Shown: positions 1-12,041, numbered from the stretch's first letter. The stretch is 64,000 bases of DNA from Anolis sagrei (GCF_037176765.1 NC_090023.1:103510366-103574365); one strand, 5' to 3'. Program-made: numbers and translations. Notes: generated from the letters alone by a model not told the origin.

Positions 1-431
1 GGTATTATAAAGTAACCAAAAATAAATTTTCAGTACTCTGCTTTATTGTAATGATTGGCAAAACAGCTTCTTCAAACAAATTTTATGAGCATTCAACATT
101 TAACCTCTTAAAGCAGGTCTGTATATATATCTATATCTATATCTATATCTATAAAAATGAAAGTGGCGTCGAACAGAGAAGCAAAACTCAAAAACCCCCC
201 AACGAAACTTAACCAAAATTTCCATGCCCATAACACAACCCACTAGGTACAAACAATCCGAATCAAAATGAAAAACAACACAACAACACACTCACAAAAC
301 GACAAAACAACTGAGCATGCGCAATGGCACCCAGCCGAAAGTTCCCCCACGCGCGCACACGGCCTGCCGACCAACGTTCCCTCCGTGGGAACACACAACG
401 CACCTTCACTCCTCCCGCCGCCGCCCACACA

Positions 432-735
432 CACCTTCCGCCACACACACACACACTCACGCCAGTAAGACACGCCCCCTTCCTTCCCCCCCACCCCTTC
501 CCTCCCTCACTCCTCCCCTGCCGCAAACACACACACACACACACACACACAAAACGCACCTTCACTCCTCCCCCCGCCGCCCGCACACACCTTCCGCCAC
601 ACACACACACACACTCACGCCGGTAAGACACGCCCCCTTCCTTCCGGCACACACACACACACGCCCCCTCACCACCACCCCCGTGCGGCACACACACACA
701 CGCCCCCTCACACACACACACCCCGCGCGACACAC
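432..735. repeat. CA-rich repeats with a duplicated block
   Basis: Several ACACAC runs are separated by C-rich spacers. A block of about 90 bases beginning AACGCACCTTCACTCC occurs at about 398-490 and again at about 554-645, so the region grew by segmental duplication as well as by slippage. Confidence 0.8.
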
Positions 736-855
736 ACACACGCCCCCTCACTCCCTGTTGGGAAAGCAGCAGCAACGGCAGCAGAAATGGAGCATCCACG
801 CAAGGAAGAAGGGGAGGAGGGGGGAGGGGGAGGAGGAAGGTCCATGGTGCTTGAA

Positions 856-1668
856 TGAAGGACCTTCCTTCTCTCCCTCCCTTCCCTTCTTTCCTTTCTT
901 TCCTTTTCTTCCTTCCTTCTCCTTCCTTTCCTTCTTTCCCTCCTTCCCTTCCTTCCTGTCCATCCTTCCTTTCCTTCTTTTCCTCCCTCCCTCCCTTTCC
1001 TCCTTCTTTCCCTTGCTTCATTTCCTTCCCTCCCTCCTTTCTTCCCCTCCTTCCTTCCTCCTTCCTTCTCCTCCCTCCCTCCCCTTTTCCTTCCTTCCTG
1101 TCCCTCCTTCCTTCCCTTCTTTTCCTCCCTCCTTTTCCTCCTTTCCCTTTCTTCATTTCCTTCCCTCCCTCCTTTCTTCATCCCCCTCCTTTCTTTCCCT
1201 CCTCCCTTCCTCCCTTCCTGTCCCTTTTTTTCCTTCCTTCCCTTCTTTCCCTCCCTCCCTTTTTCCTTCCTTCCTTCCTGTCCCTCCTTCCTTCTTCATT
1301 TCCTTCATTTCCTCCCTCCCTTTCCTCCTTCTTTCCCTTTCATTTCCTTCCCCCTCATTTCCTTCCCTCCCTCCTTTCTTCATCCCCCTCCTTTCTTTCC
1401 CTCCTTCCTTCCACCTTCCTTCTCCTCCCTCCCTTCCTGTCCCTCCTTTTTTCCCTCCTTCCTTCTACCTTCCTTCTCCTCCCTCCCTTCCTGTCCCTCC
1501 TTTTTTCCCCTTCCTTCCCTTCTTCCTCCTTCTTTCCCATTCTTCATTTCCTTCCCCTTCATTTCCTTCCCTCCCTCCTTTCTTCATCCCCTCCTTCCTC
1601 CCTCCCTCCCTTCCTGCCTCTCCTTTCTTTTCCTTCCTTCCTGTCCCTCCTTCCTTCCTTCTTCCTTA
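856..1668. repeat. Polypyrimidine tract (CCTT/CCCT units)
   Basis: About 800 bases of the plus strand are nearly pure C and T, built from CCTT, CCCT and TTTC units with a few CATT or CCTG interruptions. Long open frames here encode only Phe/Leu/Pro/Ser on plus or Lys/Glu/Arg/Gly on minus and are artefacts of composition. Such mirror-rich tracts can form triplex DNA. Confidence 0.9.
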
Positions 1669-1692
1669 GAGATAAATACAATATTAAATGGA

Positions 1693-2008
1693 AGGGACAG
1701 TCAAGAAGTAACGAGAGGAGGGAAAAAGGGAAGGAAGGAGGGAGAGAAGCAGGGAGGGAAAGAAGAAAAGAAAGAAAGAAAGAAAGAAAGAAAAGCAAGA
1801 AAGGAGAGAAGGAAATAAAAAAGGGAAAGGAAAGAGAGAGGGAAGTGAGAGAAGGAACAAAAGATAGGGAAGGAAGGAAGGATGTAACCAAAGAACAAAG
1901 AAAGGGAGGAAAGAAACAGGTAGAGATGGAAGAAAGATGAGAGATAGGGAAAGAAAAAGAAGAAAGGAAGGAAAGAGGGAAAGAAGGAGAGAAAGAGGGA
2001 GGGAAGGT
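1693..2008. repeat. Polypurine tract (GGAA/GAAA units)
   Basis: After a mixed 25-base spacer the strand bias reverses: about 315 bases are nearly pure A and G. The end of this tract leads directly into the Helitron-like hairpin, and the same junction is kept in the second copy at 4077-4126. Confidence 0.9.
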
Positions 2009-2040
2009 TGGCCACAGCAACGCGTGGCGGGTACAGCTAG

Positions 2041-2510
2041 TATATATATATATATCTCCCTAAAATGTACAAGAACTAACTATACTTCAACCAACAACCA
2101 CTAATGAATTTATTTTCCTCTCTGCAGAATTAATTAAGAAATCCAAGGCAATGTGTAGCACATGATTTCCTGTAATCACAAGGCTTAAGCTATGACATTA
2201 AGTAATATCCTTCAGTATTCAGCATAATGAATCCTTTGTGGCTAGTCAGGGCAAACAACTCATAACATAAAACCAGAGTAAAGTTTCAAATCATAATTAT
2301 TATTTTAAACTGAATTCAATATTGTTTCATAACTTCAAAACTTAGGGTACATTATGAAATTAGTTAAATAAAAGATGCCTTTGATCAGGGCTAGATCAAA
2401 AATGAGCCTTAATTATTTCAGATTCCATAAGGTGGTTCTTTTTAACCTTTACCAGTTTGAAAACCAAGTGTAGAGATAACTGACCATCATAATTATATGT
2501 TTATACTTAC
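2041..2510. other. TBC1D8 intronic sequence, nothing recognised
   Basis: A short TA run touches the Helitron end. The rest is AT-rich unique-looking sequence lying downstream (in gene direction) of TBC1D8 exon 4. Confidence 0.6.
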
Positions 2511-2739
2511 ACTCCTTGCCCAAAAAGAAGGAATAGAAACAAAGGTGATTGCTGCTCAGGTAAAGCCATCCCTGTCGAGGAACTTTGCCCTTCCAGCAAC
2601 AACATGAGTAAAAGGTGATCAGTTTTTCTGCTTCAGGGAAATTAAATCGAGTCTCAAATTTGACTAATGCTTCTCTGAACTTCTCAGGATCCTCCTCTTG
2701 CTCTGCTAATTTACTGCTGGTTTCTTCTGCTATTAATGC
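2511..2739 (-). CDS. TBC1D8: TBC1D8 coding exon 4
   Basis: Read on minus, this exon encodes 76 residues starting [17 protein letters not shown] and ending FYSFFLGKE, which matches the part of human TBC1D8 (as I recall it) that runs into the first GRAM domain, including the [17 protein letters not shown] stretch. The acceptor AG is at 2741-2740 and the donor GTAAGT at 2510-2505. The exon enters in phase 0 and leaves in phase 1, one base into the next Leu codon. GRAM domains are lipid-binding modules placed ahead of the Rab-GAP TBC domain. The remaining exons, including the TBC domain, lie beyond the left edge. Confidence 0.93.
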
Positions 2740-4076
2740 CTATGTCAGTGATAAATAAAGATGTTATGCAAGAATATGAACTTAATTTACATGCAACTTA
2801 ATAGTTGTAAGTAACCAAAAGATTTTAAGTACTTGCTACTAAACAGATATTAGCATATACATTTAATGATATATAGTTAGAATGGGTATTGTGCTTTAGA
2901 GTATTCAAGGTGCAATACACAAATGCTGGTGTTGTACTCTATTCAAGAATCCCCAAAAATGTCTATATTACTCTTCCATATTTTTCTGTGAGAAGATTTA
3001 CGGCAGCAACAATATTCAAGCCAAGGATTTTTCTCCTGTCCATTGCTCTGCATTGGAAACCCTGCTTAGATATATGTTATTTAGTTCCCTCTGTTTTAAT
3101 ATTTGATCATTTCTGAGGTTACTCATAAGGTAAGATGCAACAAAAGCATGACACAAAGATTGGTAAGGGCTGTCTGACTTGACTTTGAAATCATGTTGTT
3201 TGCACAGTGTCCTTTAACAATGCAAAGTGCACAAAATGTTTGCTGCCATTCCAGTAAGGTTCAATAGGGTAATTTGACATTCATTTCTTTGGTTTCACCT
3301 CGAGATACCCCTAAGCATGTGACAGATAAGAAAGCCATGAGATTTGATCTTCCGCTTTTACATAGAGCCCATCTATCTACATTGGTCCGAAAGCCCAAGT
3401 TCTATCAAAAGTCACACCTGGACGTCTAGATGCTGTCCAGGAACTTTCACTATGTAACACAAGACAAAACTGGTTAGCCTGGTTTAACTCCATATTTTGA
3501 GAAGTGGAGGAATGCTCCGGAGTTTCAGCCAAACTACAGAACAGCCCTGCACTTTGGGGTCAGTATAGACTGCTGGGCCAGCTCTAATCCAAACCAGTGC
3601 ACTGTGCACATGGCATGCTGCCGCTATCCATTTTCCCTCCACTCCCTGCACAAGGAAAAGGGGACAGATAATGGTCAGCAATGTCCCCTCCTTCTCCTTG
3701 GTCAGCTGGACACTTTTGCTGATGTCAGCGAAAGTGCTTAGCCATGGCCAGGAGCTCTCTGGAAGGCTGCCACAACAATAGAAACAACATAGCTGATAAG
3801 GGTAACTGTCTAGAGAGGCCAAACCAGTTTCAGCTGCCTGGATTCCATTCCTGCCACTGCTGCAGGTTGTGAATGGAGTGACTGAGAAGCCAGTCTACAG
3901 CATTTCTGCCATGAATCAGATTTTGGTGTTCGTGTAGATAACTCCATACTCTGTTATCAAATATGGTTTCCAGCCTTGGCTTGTCTAAACTGTGACAGTT
4001 CTCAGTTTACAGGTGGAATATGTAATTTTTCAAAAATATAAAAAGCTGATTCTTTCTTTAAAAAATATTAAACTCA
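2740..4076. other. TBC1D8 intron 3, part
   Basis: Intronic sequence between exon 4 and the inverted Helitron end. The stretch at about 3360-3960 is less AT-rich than its surroundings and could be an old repeat, but I could not place it in a family. Confidence 0.5.
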
Positions 4077-4455
4077 CTAGCTGTACCCTCCACGCGTTGC
4101 TGTGGCCAACCTTCCCTCCCTCTTTCCTTCCTGATTTTTTGCCATGTGTTCAGGTATTTTTCGCACCCCATTCAATTGCTGTAAGTCTCTGCGAGCCTTT
4201 ATTTCATTTTTTAAAAGGAAGCTTTGGAGAAGAAAGATTTATATAGACAAAAAAAGCTGTGGGAGAGTAAAAATCCTCCAAAACACAATGAAATGGCTAA
4301 CAGCACACCCACCAGGCTTTAGGAATTCTATTGGGCATTTTGGGACCACACCTTCCCAGACTTTACAGGGTGGAAGACATGGCTATTCTTGAGGACCTGC
4401 AAAAATAGCATGCACCCTAAGAAAAAATAAAGAAAAAGATAGCATGAACTATCAA
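4077..4455 (-). mobile_element. Second Helitron-like copy, inverted
   Basis: On the minus strand the sequence ends in the same hairpin plus spacer plus CTAG followed by T (terminus at 4077). Just inside it carries a short version of the purine tract. The interior differs from 131-2040 and the 5' limit is not clear; it may be cut by the MITE that begins at 4458. Confidence 0.5.
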
Positions 4456-4457
4456 CG

Positions 4458-5142
4458 GGCCCTTCCAGACAGGCTCAAAATGTGGGATATGTCTCGTTTT
4501 TTGTTTTGTTTTTTTACTTGGAGAGTCCAAGTGACGCCTCAGGTAAAAGCAAACGATTGCAGAGTAAACAGAGTTTTTCCAGTTTACCCCACATTAATTA
4601 AACACCTCTAAAGATCCATCAAAGCTAAGGTCTGGGTCTTTAGAGGTGAGGGCCCTGTGGAGACTGACTTCCAGTCCCCATAGCCATCCCGCTTCTTTGG
4701 GCTTCCAAAAGCCAGTAGGAGCAGGAGGGTGCCCCCCTCCCCTCTCAGCCCCCCCCCCCCTTACACTCCCTAAACTTACCGGAGGGGCTTGCAGGCAATG
4801 GAAGCCTCTCTGAAGAGTCCTCTTGATGCTTGGAAATGATGCACTAGGAAGTGAGGGTGGGGAGGGAATTCCCTCCTTCCCCCTTCCTGACGAGTAATTT
4901 CTGAGCATCTGGAAGACTCTCTGGAGGGGACAGCACTGCCAACAGGCACCCTCGATTAAGTTTTGGCAGTGGGGTGGCTGGATGCCATTCCGGGTAGACC
5001 TTTGTTTGATCGAGGATGGCATCTAGCCACCTGTGGAGGGAAACCCAGGGGTTGTGGGAGGGGATGGGGACTCATATCCAGGAGGAAGCGGGTTATTTTA
5101 ACCTGCTTCCTCCTGAGTTTTAGGTAACTGTAGAAGGGCCCT
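4458..5142. mobile_element. MITE-like element with GGGCCCTTCC ends
   Basis: Begins GGGCCCTTCCAGACAG and ends CTGTAGAAGGGCCC, an inverted terminal repeat shared in outline with the many smaller MITEs in this window. The 685-base interior contains a C run at about 4729-4762 and has no coding signal. No clear target duplication was seen. Confidence 0.5.
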
Positions 5143-5307
5143 AAGAAGTAGAAAAATAGTCCAAGAGTACACTGTACCTACAGGAACCCAGCTAGTATAT
5201 TCTGTTCCTAAGTATATTCAAAGGAAATAAACAGCTCTGATTCACAACAGCCCTTTTTGACTTATTTTAAGATTAATGAAAAAGATGCAGACAGAATATT
5301 CTCTTAC

Positions 5308-5426
5308 TTTTATTTTGCCTCTGACAAAACTAACAATATCTTCTTTATTATCGAATACAGACAAAGTGTGGAGCAGGTTTTGTTCTAGCCAGTCCCAGTG
5401 ATTATTTATTTCCTCAATTGTGGCAC
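5308..5426 (-). CDS. TBC1D8: TBC1D8 coding exon 3
   Basis: On minus this 119-base exon completes the Gly codon opened by exon 2 and encodes [16 protein letters not shown] followed by [23 protein letters not shown]. This agrees closely with the recalled mammalian segment containing [19 protein letters not shown]. The acceptor AG is at 5428-5427 and the donor GTAAGAG at 5307-5301. Entry is phase 1 and exit phase 0, joining in frame to exon 4. Confidence 0.93.
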
Positions 5427-6318
5427 CTAGCACAAAAAAGAGAGGAGGAAGATAATCGATTTAGATACCACTCTGTGAATATTATTCAAATTCAGATTGT
5501 AATAACTATTATGCATATATGGAACAAAAATATGAAAACCAAATAATATTTGCAACCACAAACTGTAGCCAAAAATCAATATATTGCTTTTATCTGTATT
5601 AGTATTTCTAGTTTCAAATCTGTTTGAAAATACTTCATATAGCTACAAGGTTGAAGAAAGTAATACAAAAGAACCTGTGTTTTCATAAAGTGAGGTAGGG
5701 TGTACGCATACTGCCTGATTATAGCACTTGGATATGACTTAACTGCCAAGATTCTATTCTACAGAAACTTGGGATTTCAGCTTCATGAGGTAATTAGAAT
5801 TCTTGGTCAGAGATTCAAATGGTGTAGCTTTGCAAGGTGCACACAGTGTTTCCCAAACTGGAGTCATAAGTCCCTAGAATATTCCAAGGGGGCCACAAGT
5901 GAAAAACATTTATTTGCAAACAAAACATTTAAATAATTGTCTTTCTACCAGTAGGGCGGGGGGGGGGGGCACAGAAAGCAAACAAGATCAGAAGGGGGCC
6001 AAGGTTGGAAAAGGATAGAAAACACTGCACTAAAGGATTCTAAGTTCTTCTCTGAACTACAAATCCCAGAATTCTATAGGATGGAGTACTGGCAGGTTAA
6101 GTGACACCAAACTGCTATACACCCATAGTCTTGGTTGTAGTTTTTTTGTTTGTTATGATTTCTTACACAACAACAGTAAAATACTGATTCCCCCGATGTA
6201 CTCATGCCATCATTTATAGATAATTAAAGGCATGCATTTCCCACCATGACAATTTGAAGCTGAAGCAGTTTTATTTCTATAATCATACTTCATGACCACA
6301 CCATTTAGCCTCATGCTG
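5427..6318. other. TBC1D8 intron 2, part
   Basis: Mostly unique-looking AT-rich DNA. A short G run lies near 5957-5969. A fragment near 6053-6110 containing CTACAAATCCCAGAATTCTA resembles a widespread squamate repeat, but is too short to classify. Confidence 0.45.
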
Positions 6319-6560
6319 AGGGTCCTTCCAGACAGGGCAGATACTGTGCGGAAGTGGATTATTTAAATTCACTTCCTCCCAGGTTTGTGTCCCCAGCCCC
6401 AACCACAACTATCTGCTTTCCCTTGGGGAGGGGGGGGGGTAGCTATCTGCTTTGAACTGGATTATATGGCAATGTAGGATCATATAATCCAATTCAAAAT
6501 AGATAATGTGGATTATATGCTTTGATAATCTGGATTATATGGCAGCGTAGAAGGGGGCTG
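6319..6560. mobile_element. Palindromic MITE, composite
   Basis: Starts with GGGTCCTTCCAGACAG and contains two units of the family core (TCTGCTTTGAACTGGATTAT and its inverse ATAATCCAATTCAAAATAGA), ending ATGGCAGCGTAGAAGGGGGC. It looks like one MITE with a second half-copy inside it. Confidence 0.5.
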
Positions 6561-7784
6561 AGAGCAATTCCTGAGCTACCATCAAGCAGTAATCCACCGA
6601 GATCTGGTCCATACTTATGGCAGAATGAGATTATTTCATACTGCAAAAATGGATGGATTAATATTATTTTAATTATTTCCCATATAAAGAAACACAAAAA
6701 TACTATCGATAGGAGATTAAAGGGGAAAGGTTATTACTCAAGTTTTTTGCTGTTTTGTTCACTTTTTACTTGTGCTGAATTTTTCAAACCAGGGATCATT
6801 CAAAATTTGTTTCCTAACTACAATCCACAATGGTACAGTCTATGGCACAAGTAGCAAGTCTACTACCTTTTAAATTTCTCTTTTCACTTCCAACTAACTG
6901 AATATGTAGTACCTGAAGCAGGACTAGGCACGTGGCAATTTAGAAAGAAACAGAAATCTGGATGAATACCTATGGATAAACATATCTAGGATGCGATTCC
7001 TGATTTAAAATAACTCATATTCATAATCTTGCATGTAATCAATTTACCCAATGCCCCATGAAGAAGTCAGCATTAATTTCATGAATGGTACCAAAGCAGC
7101 CCCCCTTCCTTAATAGAAGGACCACATGGGAATGTGCAGGAGAAGCCAAATATCAGTAAGAGAATGAATGCAAGACAATGAATGCTTGGGGGGGGGGGGG
7201 GGGGATGGAAGAACCCTACACTGCTTTAATAAAAGTTAGTTCCCTACATAAATGCAAGGAAAATATAATTTCTCTACAAGGGCACCTGTGAATCTGCAAG
7301 GGAAGTGAAATATTAATGTGAGAGAAAACAATCATTATGTCAGTTGAAGTGCTGGAAAAAGGGGAAGCATCCTTCACCCTTTCTGGGCCCTTACCATAAG
7401 GTATAAAGGAAAAGGAGAACAGCAGCAGATGGCAAGGGTCAGATAAACACCATCAAACCACAGTACTGCAGTCATTAAAAATACTACACACTGCCTCATA
7501 TAACATAGATGACAAACAAAGCTTTAAAAATCCAATTTCCTCTGCTGTGTTTCCCATACAGAACGTCAATTGCTAGGGAAATTTTCCAGGAGTTAACTTC
7601 CTCAACAGGAAGGCCTTGTGATGGATCTTGATAAACACTATTAATCATGATAAGCCTTGCACAAGTACATGCAGTCACACACACGCACAGAGTATCAAAA
7701 TGGCCTTTGCAACCTCCCCCCCCCCCCCCCCCCCGGGGTATAACAATGCTTACTATAGTTAGGGGTTGTGGAGATACATAATAT
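6561..7784. other. TBC1D8 intron 2, part, with homopolymer runs
   Basis: No gene or clear element. A run of about 17 G lies at 7187-7203 and a run of about 18 C at 7716-7734, both likely unstable. Confidence 0.5.
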
Positions 7785-7860
7785 AATAATAACTTTATTT
7801 GTAACCCGCCCTATGCCCCCCCCCCCATGGGGACATCTGCCTGCAACTGGCTTTAACTGC
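7785..7860 (-). mobile_element. L2-like LINE 3' end
   Basis: In minus orientation the segment reads ...GGCGGGTTACAAATAAAGTTATTATTAT, the usual end of L2-type elements in this window, with a C run in the middle. It is only the last 75 or so bases. Confidence 0.5.
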
Positions 7861-8469
7861 AAAACAATCAAAATGAAGAGCATAAAAGGGAAAAAGTCAT
7901 TCCTTTCATAATCCAATTTTTTTAGACGTAACTGTTGCTGTCTAGAAAAGAGATGGTATTAAAAATGTAACAAAACATTTCAGATGAACTAGTTCTACTT
8001 GTACTGATACAAAAACTGCAGACGCTTTGGCAGTATTTGATTCCCTTCTCACTTTCTCACCCTGGCTTACATATAAGGCATAATTCAATGCCACACAATT
8101 ATACATCAGATAAAAAAATGTATTAAAACCAAGTACTAAAAACATATCAAACATTAAAACCACTTATTAAAATCACATAATCCAATATCATAGTCGAAGG
8201 TCATTCAAATTGTCATTGCACTAAAAATCAAATCAGAGTACATGCATTAATACTATATGCAAGTAGCACAATCTGTCTTTTCTAACTTACCACTTCTATT
8301 TTAAAGTGAAATAAAACATGCATCTTTCATTTCTAACACAGTGCAAACCTATACATGTGCTAAAATCCAAGACTGGTCCAGAGTAGCAATATGCCAGACT
8401 AGCTTTGGGGGCGGGGGGGGGGGGTGTCTCTGTCTCTGTCCCACAATGGCAACAAGGCAGACCATCCAG
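7861..8469. other. TBC1D8 intron 2, part
   Basis: No gene or repeat recognised apart from a short G run near 8408-8424. Confidence 0.5.
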
Positions 8470-11285
8470 TTTATTTTTATTTATCGTGTCATCAGCAACC
8501 ATTGTATTACAATTCTAACAGAGCAAAACAAACACAGAGATTAAAAAGGAAAAGAAAGAAAAAGAAAGAAAAAAAAACCACACAGATTTTGTAAATTTGG
8601 TATTTGGTTAAATGTCCTTTGACCAGTATCTGGCCACTTGTAGTGCCTCTGGGGTTGCCACAAGAAGGTCCTCCATCGTGCATGTGGCAGGGCTCAGGGT
8701 GCATTGCAGCAGGTGGTCAGTGGTTTGTTCTTCTCCGCACTCGCATGCCGAGGATTCCACCCTGTAGCCCCATTTCTTAAGATTGGCTCTGCATCTCGTG
8801 GTGCCAGAGCGCAATCTGTTCAGTGCCTTCCAAGTCGCCCAGTCTTCTGAGTGCCCAGGGGGGAGTCTCTCATCTGGTATCACCCATGAATTGAGGTGCT
8901 GGGTTTGGGCCTGCCACTTTTGGACTCTCGCTTGCTGGGGTGTTCCAGCGAGTGTCTCTGTAGACCTAAGAAAACTATGTCTTGATTTAAGTCGTTGACG
9001 TGCTGGCTGATACCCAAACAGGGGATGAGCTGGAGATGTCTCTGCCTTGGTCCTTTCACTGTTGGCTGCTACTTCCCGGCGGATGTCAGGTGGTGCAATA
9101 CCGGCTAAGCAGTGTAATTTCTCCAGTGGTGTGGGGCGCAGACACCCCGTGATAATGCGGCATGTCTCATTAAGAGCCACATCCACTGTTTTAGTGTGAT
9201 GAGATGTGTTCCACACTGGACATGCATACTCAGCAGCAGAGTAGCATAGCGCAAGGGCAGATGTCTTCACTGTGTCTGGTTGTGATCCCCAGGTTGTGCC
9301 AGTCAGCTTTCGTATGATGTTGTTTCTAGCGCCCACTTTTTGTTTGATGTTCAGGCAGTGCTTCTTGTAGGTCAGGGCACGGTCCAAAGTGACTCCCAGG
9401 TATTTGGGTGCGCTGCAATGCTCCAGTGGGATTCCTTCCCAGGTAATCCTCAGAGCTCGGGATGCTTGTCTGTTCTTAAGGTGAAAGGCGCATGTCTGTG
9501 TTTTAGATGGATTAGGGATCAGCTGGTTTTCCCTGTAATAGGCAGTAAGAGCACCTAGAGCTTCAGAGAGCGTCTGTTCTACCATCTCAAAGCTCCCTGC
9601 TTGAGCAGTAATGGCACGGTCATCAGCATAGATGAAACTCTCTGTCCCTTCTGGCAGTGGCTGGTCATTTGTGTAGATGTTGAACATGGATGGAGCAAGC
9701 ACGCTCCCCTGAGGCAGGCCATTCTTCTGTTTCCGCCATCTGCTTTTCTGGCCCTGGAACTCAACAAAAAAAGCTCCTGTTTTGTAGCAGGTTTCCTATG
9801 AGGCGGGTGAGGTGGTAGTCCTTTGTGATATTATACATTTTTCTCAGGAGGAGGCGGTGGTTCACAGTATCATAGGCTGCTGACAAGTCTATGAAGACAG
9901 CTCCTGTGATCTGCTGCCTTTCAAAGCCATCTTCTATGTGCTGAGTCAGGTTCAGCACTTGCGATGTGCAGCTTTTGCCTTTTCTGAAGCCAGCTTGCTG
10001 TGGGATCAGACAGGGGTCTATATTTTCCATAATTCTATGCAAAATAAGTCTCTCCAGAACTTTGTAGAGGTGGCACAACAGGGAGATTGGTCTGTAGCTT
10101 TTTGGGTCATTACGGTCTTTGCCTGGCTTCAAGATGGCGATGACTCTTGTTTTCCTCCAGATTTTGGGGATCTGACAGGATGCAGTGCAGTTGTTCATCA
10201 GCTCCAGCAGCCAGCGCCTTGCTTTTGGACCAAAGTTCTTGATTTGTTCCATCCGTAGATCATCCAAGCCAGCTGCTTTGCCATTCTTACATTTGTTGAG
10301 AGCCATGTCCAATTCAGTAGATGTAAAGGGTTCATGGAGGTTGTTGTTCTCAATCTCTGGTTGTCTGGCTATTGGTTTCTTTCCTACTTTGGTGGCAAGG
10401 TTGGGTTTCCCATTCTTCAAGAGTTGGTGTGCTATCTGATCTGCCTTTATGTTGGCATGGGTATTAGTTTGTGAGGGATCGTTGCTCAGCCGTCTCAGCA
10501 GCCTCCACGCCTTCTGGCTGCTCCTGCCCATGTCGACCTCTGTGATCAACTTGATCCACTGTTCTTTCTTGGCTTCAGAGATGGAGGACACAATGCTCTG
10601 AGCTGCCTGAAGAGTCTGCTCACTGAATGGGTCTTCGTTGTGGAGCCTGTAATAGTTTTCCAGCAAGGCAGCTGTTTCAGGAGTAATGCCCTGGAGGTAG
10701 TGGGTTCTGCAGCCTCTCGGTATAGAGGCCCGTGAGCAGGTTTTCACTATTTCAATAAAATGCTCGTATTCCTCAGGGATTGGCGCGACCGATGTGATCA
10801 TGTCGTCTAACATGTCTGAGAATTTAGTCCAATCTGCCTTTCTGAAGTTGTATCTTCGTTTAAATCGAACTTCCTGAGGCCTTATTGTTGGGAACAGTTG
10901 GCATATTATTGGTCGGTGCTGTGTGTTTGGGATTGGTGGTCCCACTGATTTGGTGCATTGCTGTACGATGCTGTCGCTCACAAATAAGAGGTCTGGGTTA
11001 TAACCTCGGTGCCATCTCCCGCTGTTGTAGGATGGTGGGAGCTTGCTATCATGGATGAGTGATAGTTTGTGCAGTTCAGACCAGGACAGGACAGCCTCTC
11101 CATTTCTGTCCTCTTGGGCATAGCCCCATACATGGCTATGGCTGTTGAAGTCACCAATTACTACCGCCCTTTGGTGCCTGTCAAAATTCTCGGGGGAGGA
11201 GAAGCAGAAATCTTCATTTGGGGGCTTGTACACAGAGGTGATGGTGATCCAGTGAGGCCAAAACCAATTTAGCCCCACTGAACAG
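8470..11285 (-). mobile_element. Vingi-like (I/Jockey group) LINE, 5'-truncated
   Basis: A non-LTR retrotransposon lying in the same sense as TBC1D8. Translation on minus shows the end of an APE-type endonuclease (GDFNSHSHVWGY, then GYNPDLLFVSD), then a reverse transcriptase with PGKDRNDPKSYRPISLL, GFRKGKSC, VFIDLSAAYDTVNHRLLL, GLPQGSMLAPSMFNIYTND and FIYADD, and a C-terminal CECGEEQTTDHLLQC zinc-binding-like motif. The WG after the GDFN motif points to the I/Jockey/Ingi group rather than CR1 or L2; Vingi, known from lizards, is the best guess. The N-terminal endonuclease is absent. The frame shifts at an A run at 9766-9772, which has seven A where the copy at 41401-43157 has six. The element ends in a TTTATTT-type tail at about 8470. 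Confidence 0.85.
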
Positions 11286-12041
11286 TCATCTTATGTTAGC
11301 TGTTTCCATTGCAGCTGCCAGGCAGCCATGAAGCTCCTGGAGAGCTTGTGGCTATCACTAGCACCCTTCTTGACATCAATCTCAGCGAGTTTGCCCTTCA
11401 TTTTCTGCAAGAAGGTCAAAGAAGCAGTATATAAAAATCAATAGCTCTGCTGAAAAGAATCAGTCCACCTGTTGTTTTCCTGAGTACTGTTGTCACTCCT
11501 ATAAAACTCTCTCAGTGCAGCTAGTGGCAGCATGTAATGGCAAGCAAACATAAATAATTCTTTCTGCATGGCTCCTTATGAGGCTCCCCTTAAGAAGGCG
11601 CAAAAATGTTTTGGTTACCCACTGCTGATCAATACAGTATTGATTTTCCAAAAATAAATTACATTCCTACTAATACAGTAACTTGTTTTTTTTATCCTAC
11701 TCAAATGAAAAAGGCCTTCACATTTTCAAGCCCCAATGTGAATAGAGGATTTGTCAGACAACTAAGGAGGAGAGGAATGCAACATGGGGGAACTACAACC
11801 AGAAGAAACACATCTGAAGGGAAAAATACAAAGAAGCATTTTTATACATGTAGTTTTCAAATCCAAACAAGAAATCCAAGCATGCTAGTAAAAAATATAG
11901 TACAAAAAGCAGTTATCTCGAAGCCAAAGAAAATGCAAGAGAAAACAAAGGAATATTAGCAATAAACAAAATTACACTGTATTAAACATGGAACTGAAGT
12001 AAGTTCTTGAGAAGAAAATATGAAGAAAAATAACCCTACTC
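11286..12041. other. TBC1D8 intron 2, part
   Basis: Sequence between the LINE truncation and the Gypsy LTR. No gene found; an open frame at 11606-11959 has no recognisable content. Confidence 0.5.

Larger units (their letters stand above)
131..2040 (+). mobile_element. Helitron-like non-autonomous element
   Basis: The 3' end shows what Helitrons need: a hairpin (GCCAC at 2011-2015 pairing with GTGGC at 2024-2028), an 8-nt spacer, then CTAG at 2037-2040 followed by T. The 5' end is less certain; a run of TCTATA repeats at about 131-150 leads into AAAAATGAAAG, compatible with the TC start used by the family. No Rep/helicase reading frame is present, so the copy is non-autonomous. The interior is almost entirely simple sequence: CA repeats, a long pyrimidine tract and a purine tract. 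The last 35 or so bases recur inverted at 4077-4126, which supports a real family end rather than chance. Confidence 0.55.

Noticed and set aside
263-2020. Several long open frames on both strands (up to 450 codons)
   Set aside because: They encode only Phe/Leu/Pro/Ser or Lys/Glu/Gly/Arg runs that follow from the C/T and A/G tracts; no protein family pattern.
5161-5205. Another Helitron end at the CCCAGCTAGTATAT near 5190
   Set aside because: CTAG followed by T is present, but no hairpin lies at the right distance.
8783-11272. Plus-strand open frames across the first LINE
   Set aside because: They are antisense to the RT frames and show no motifs.
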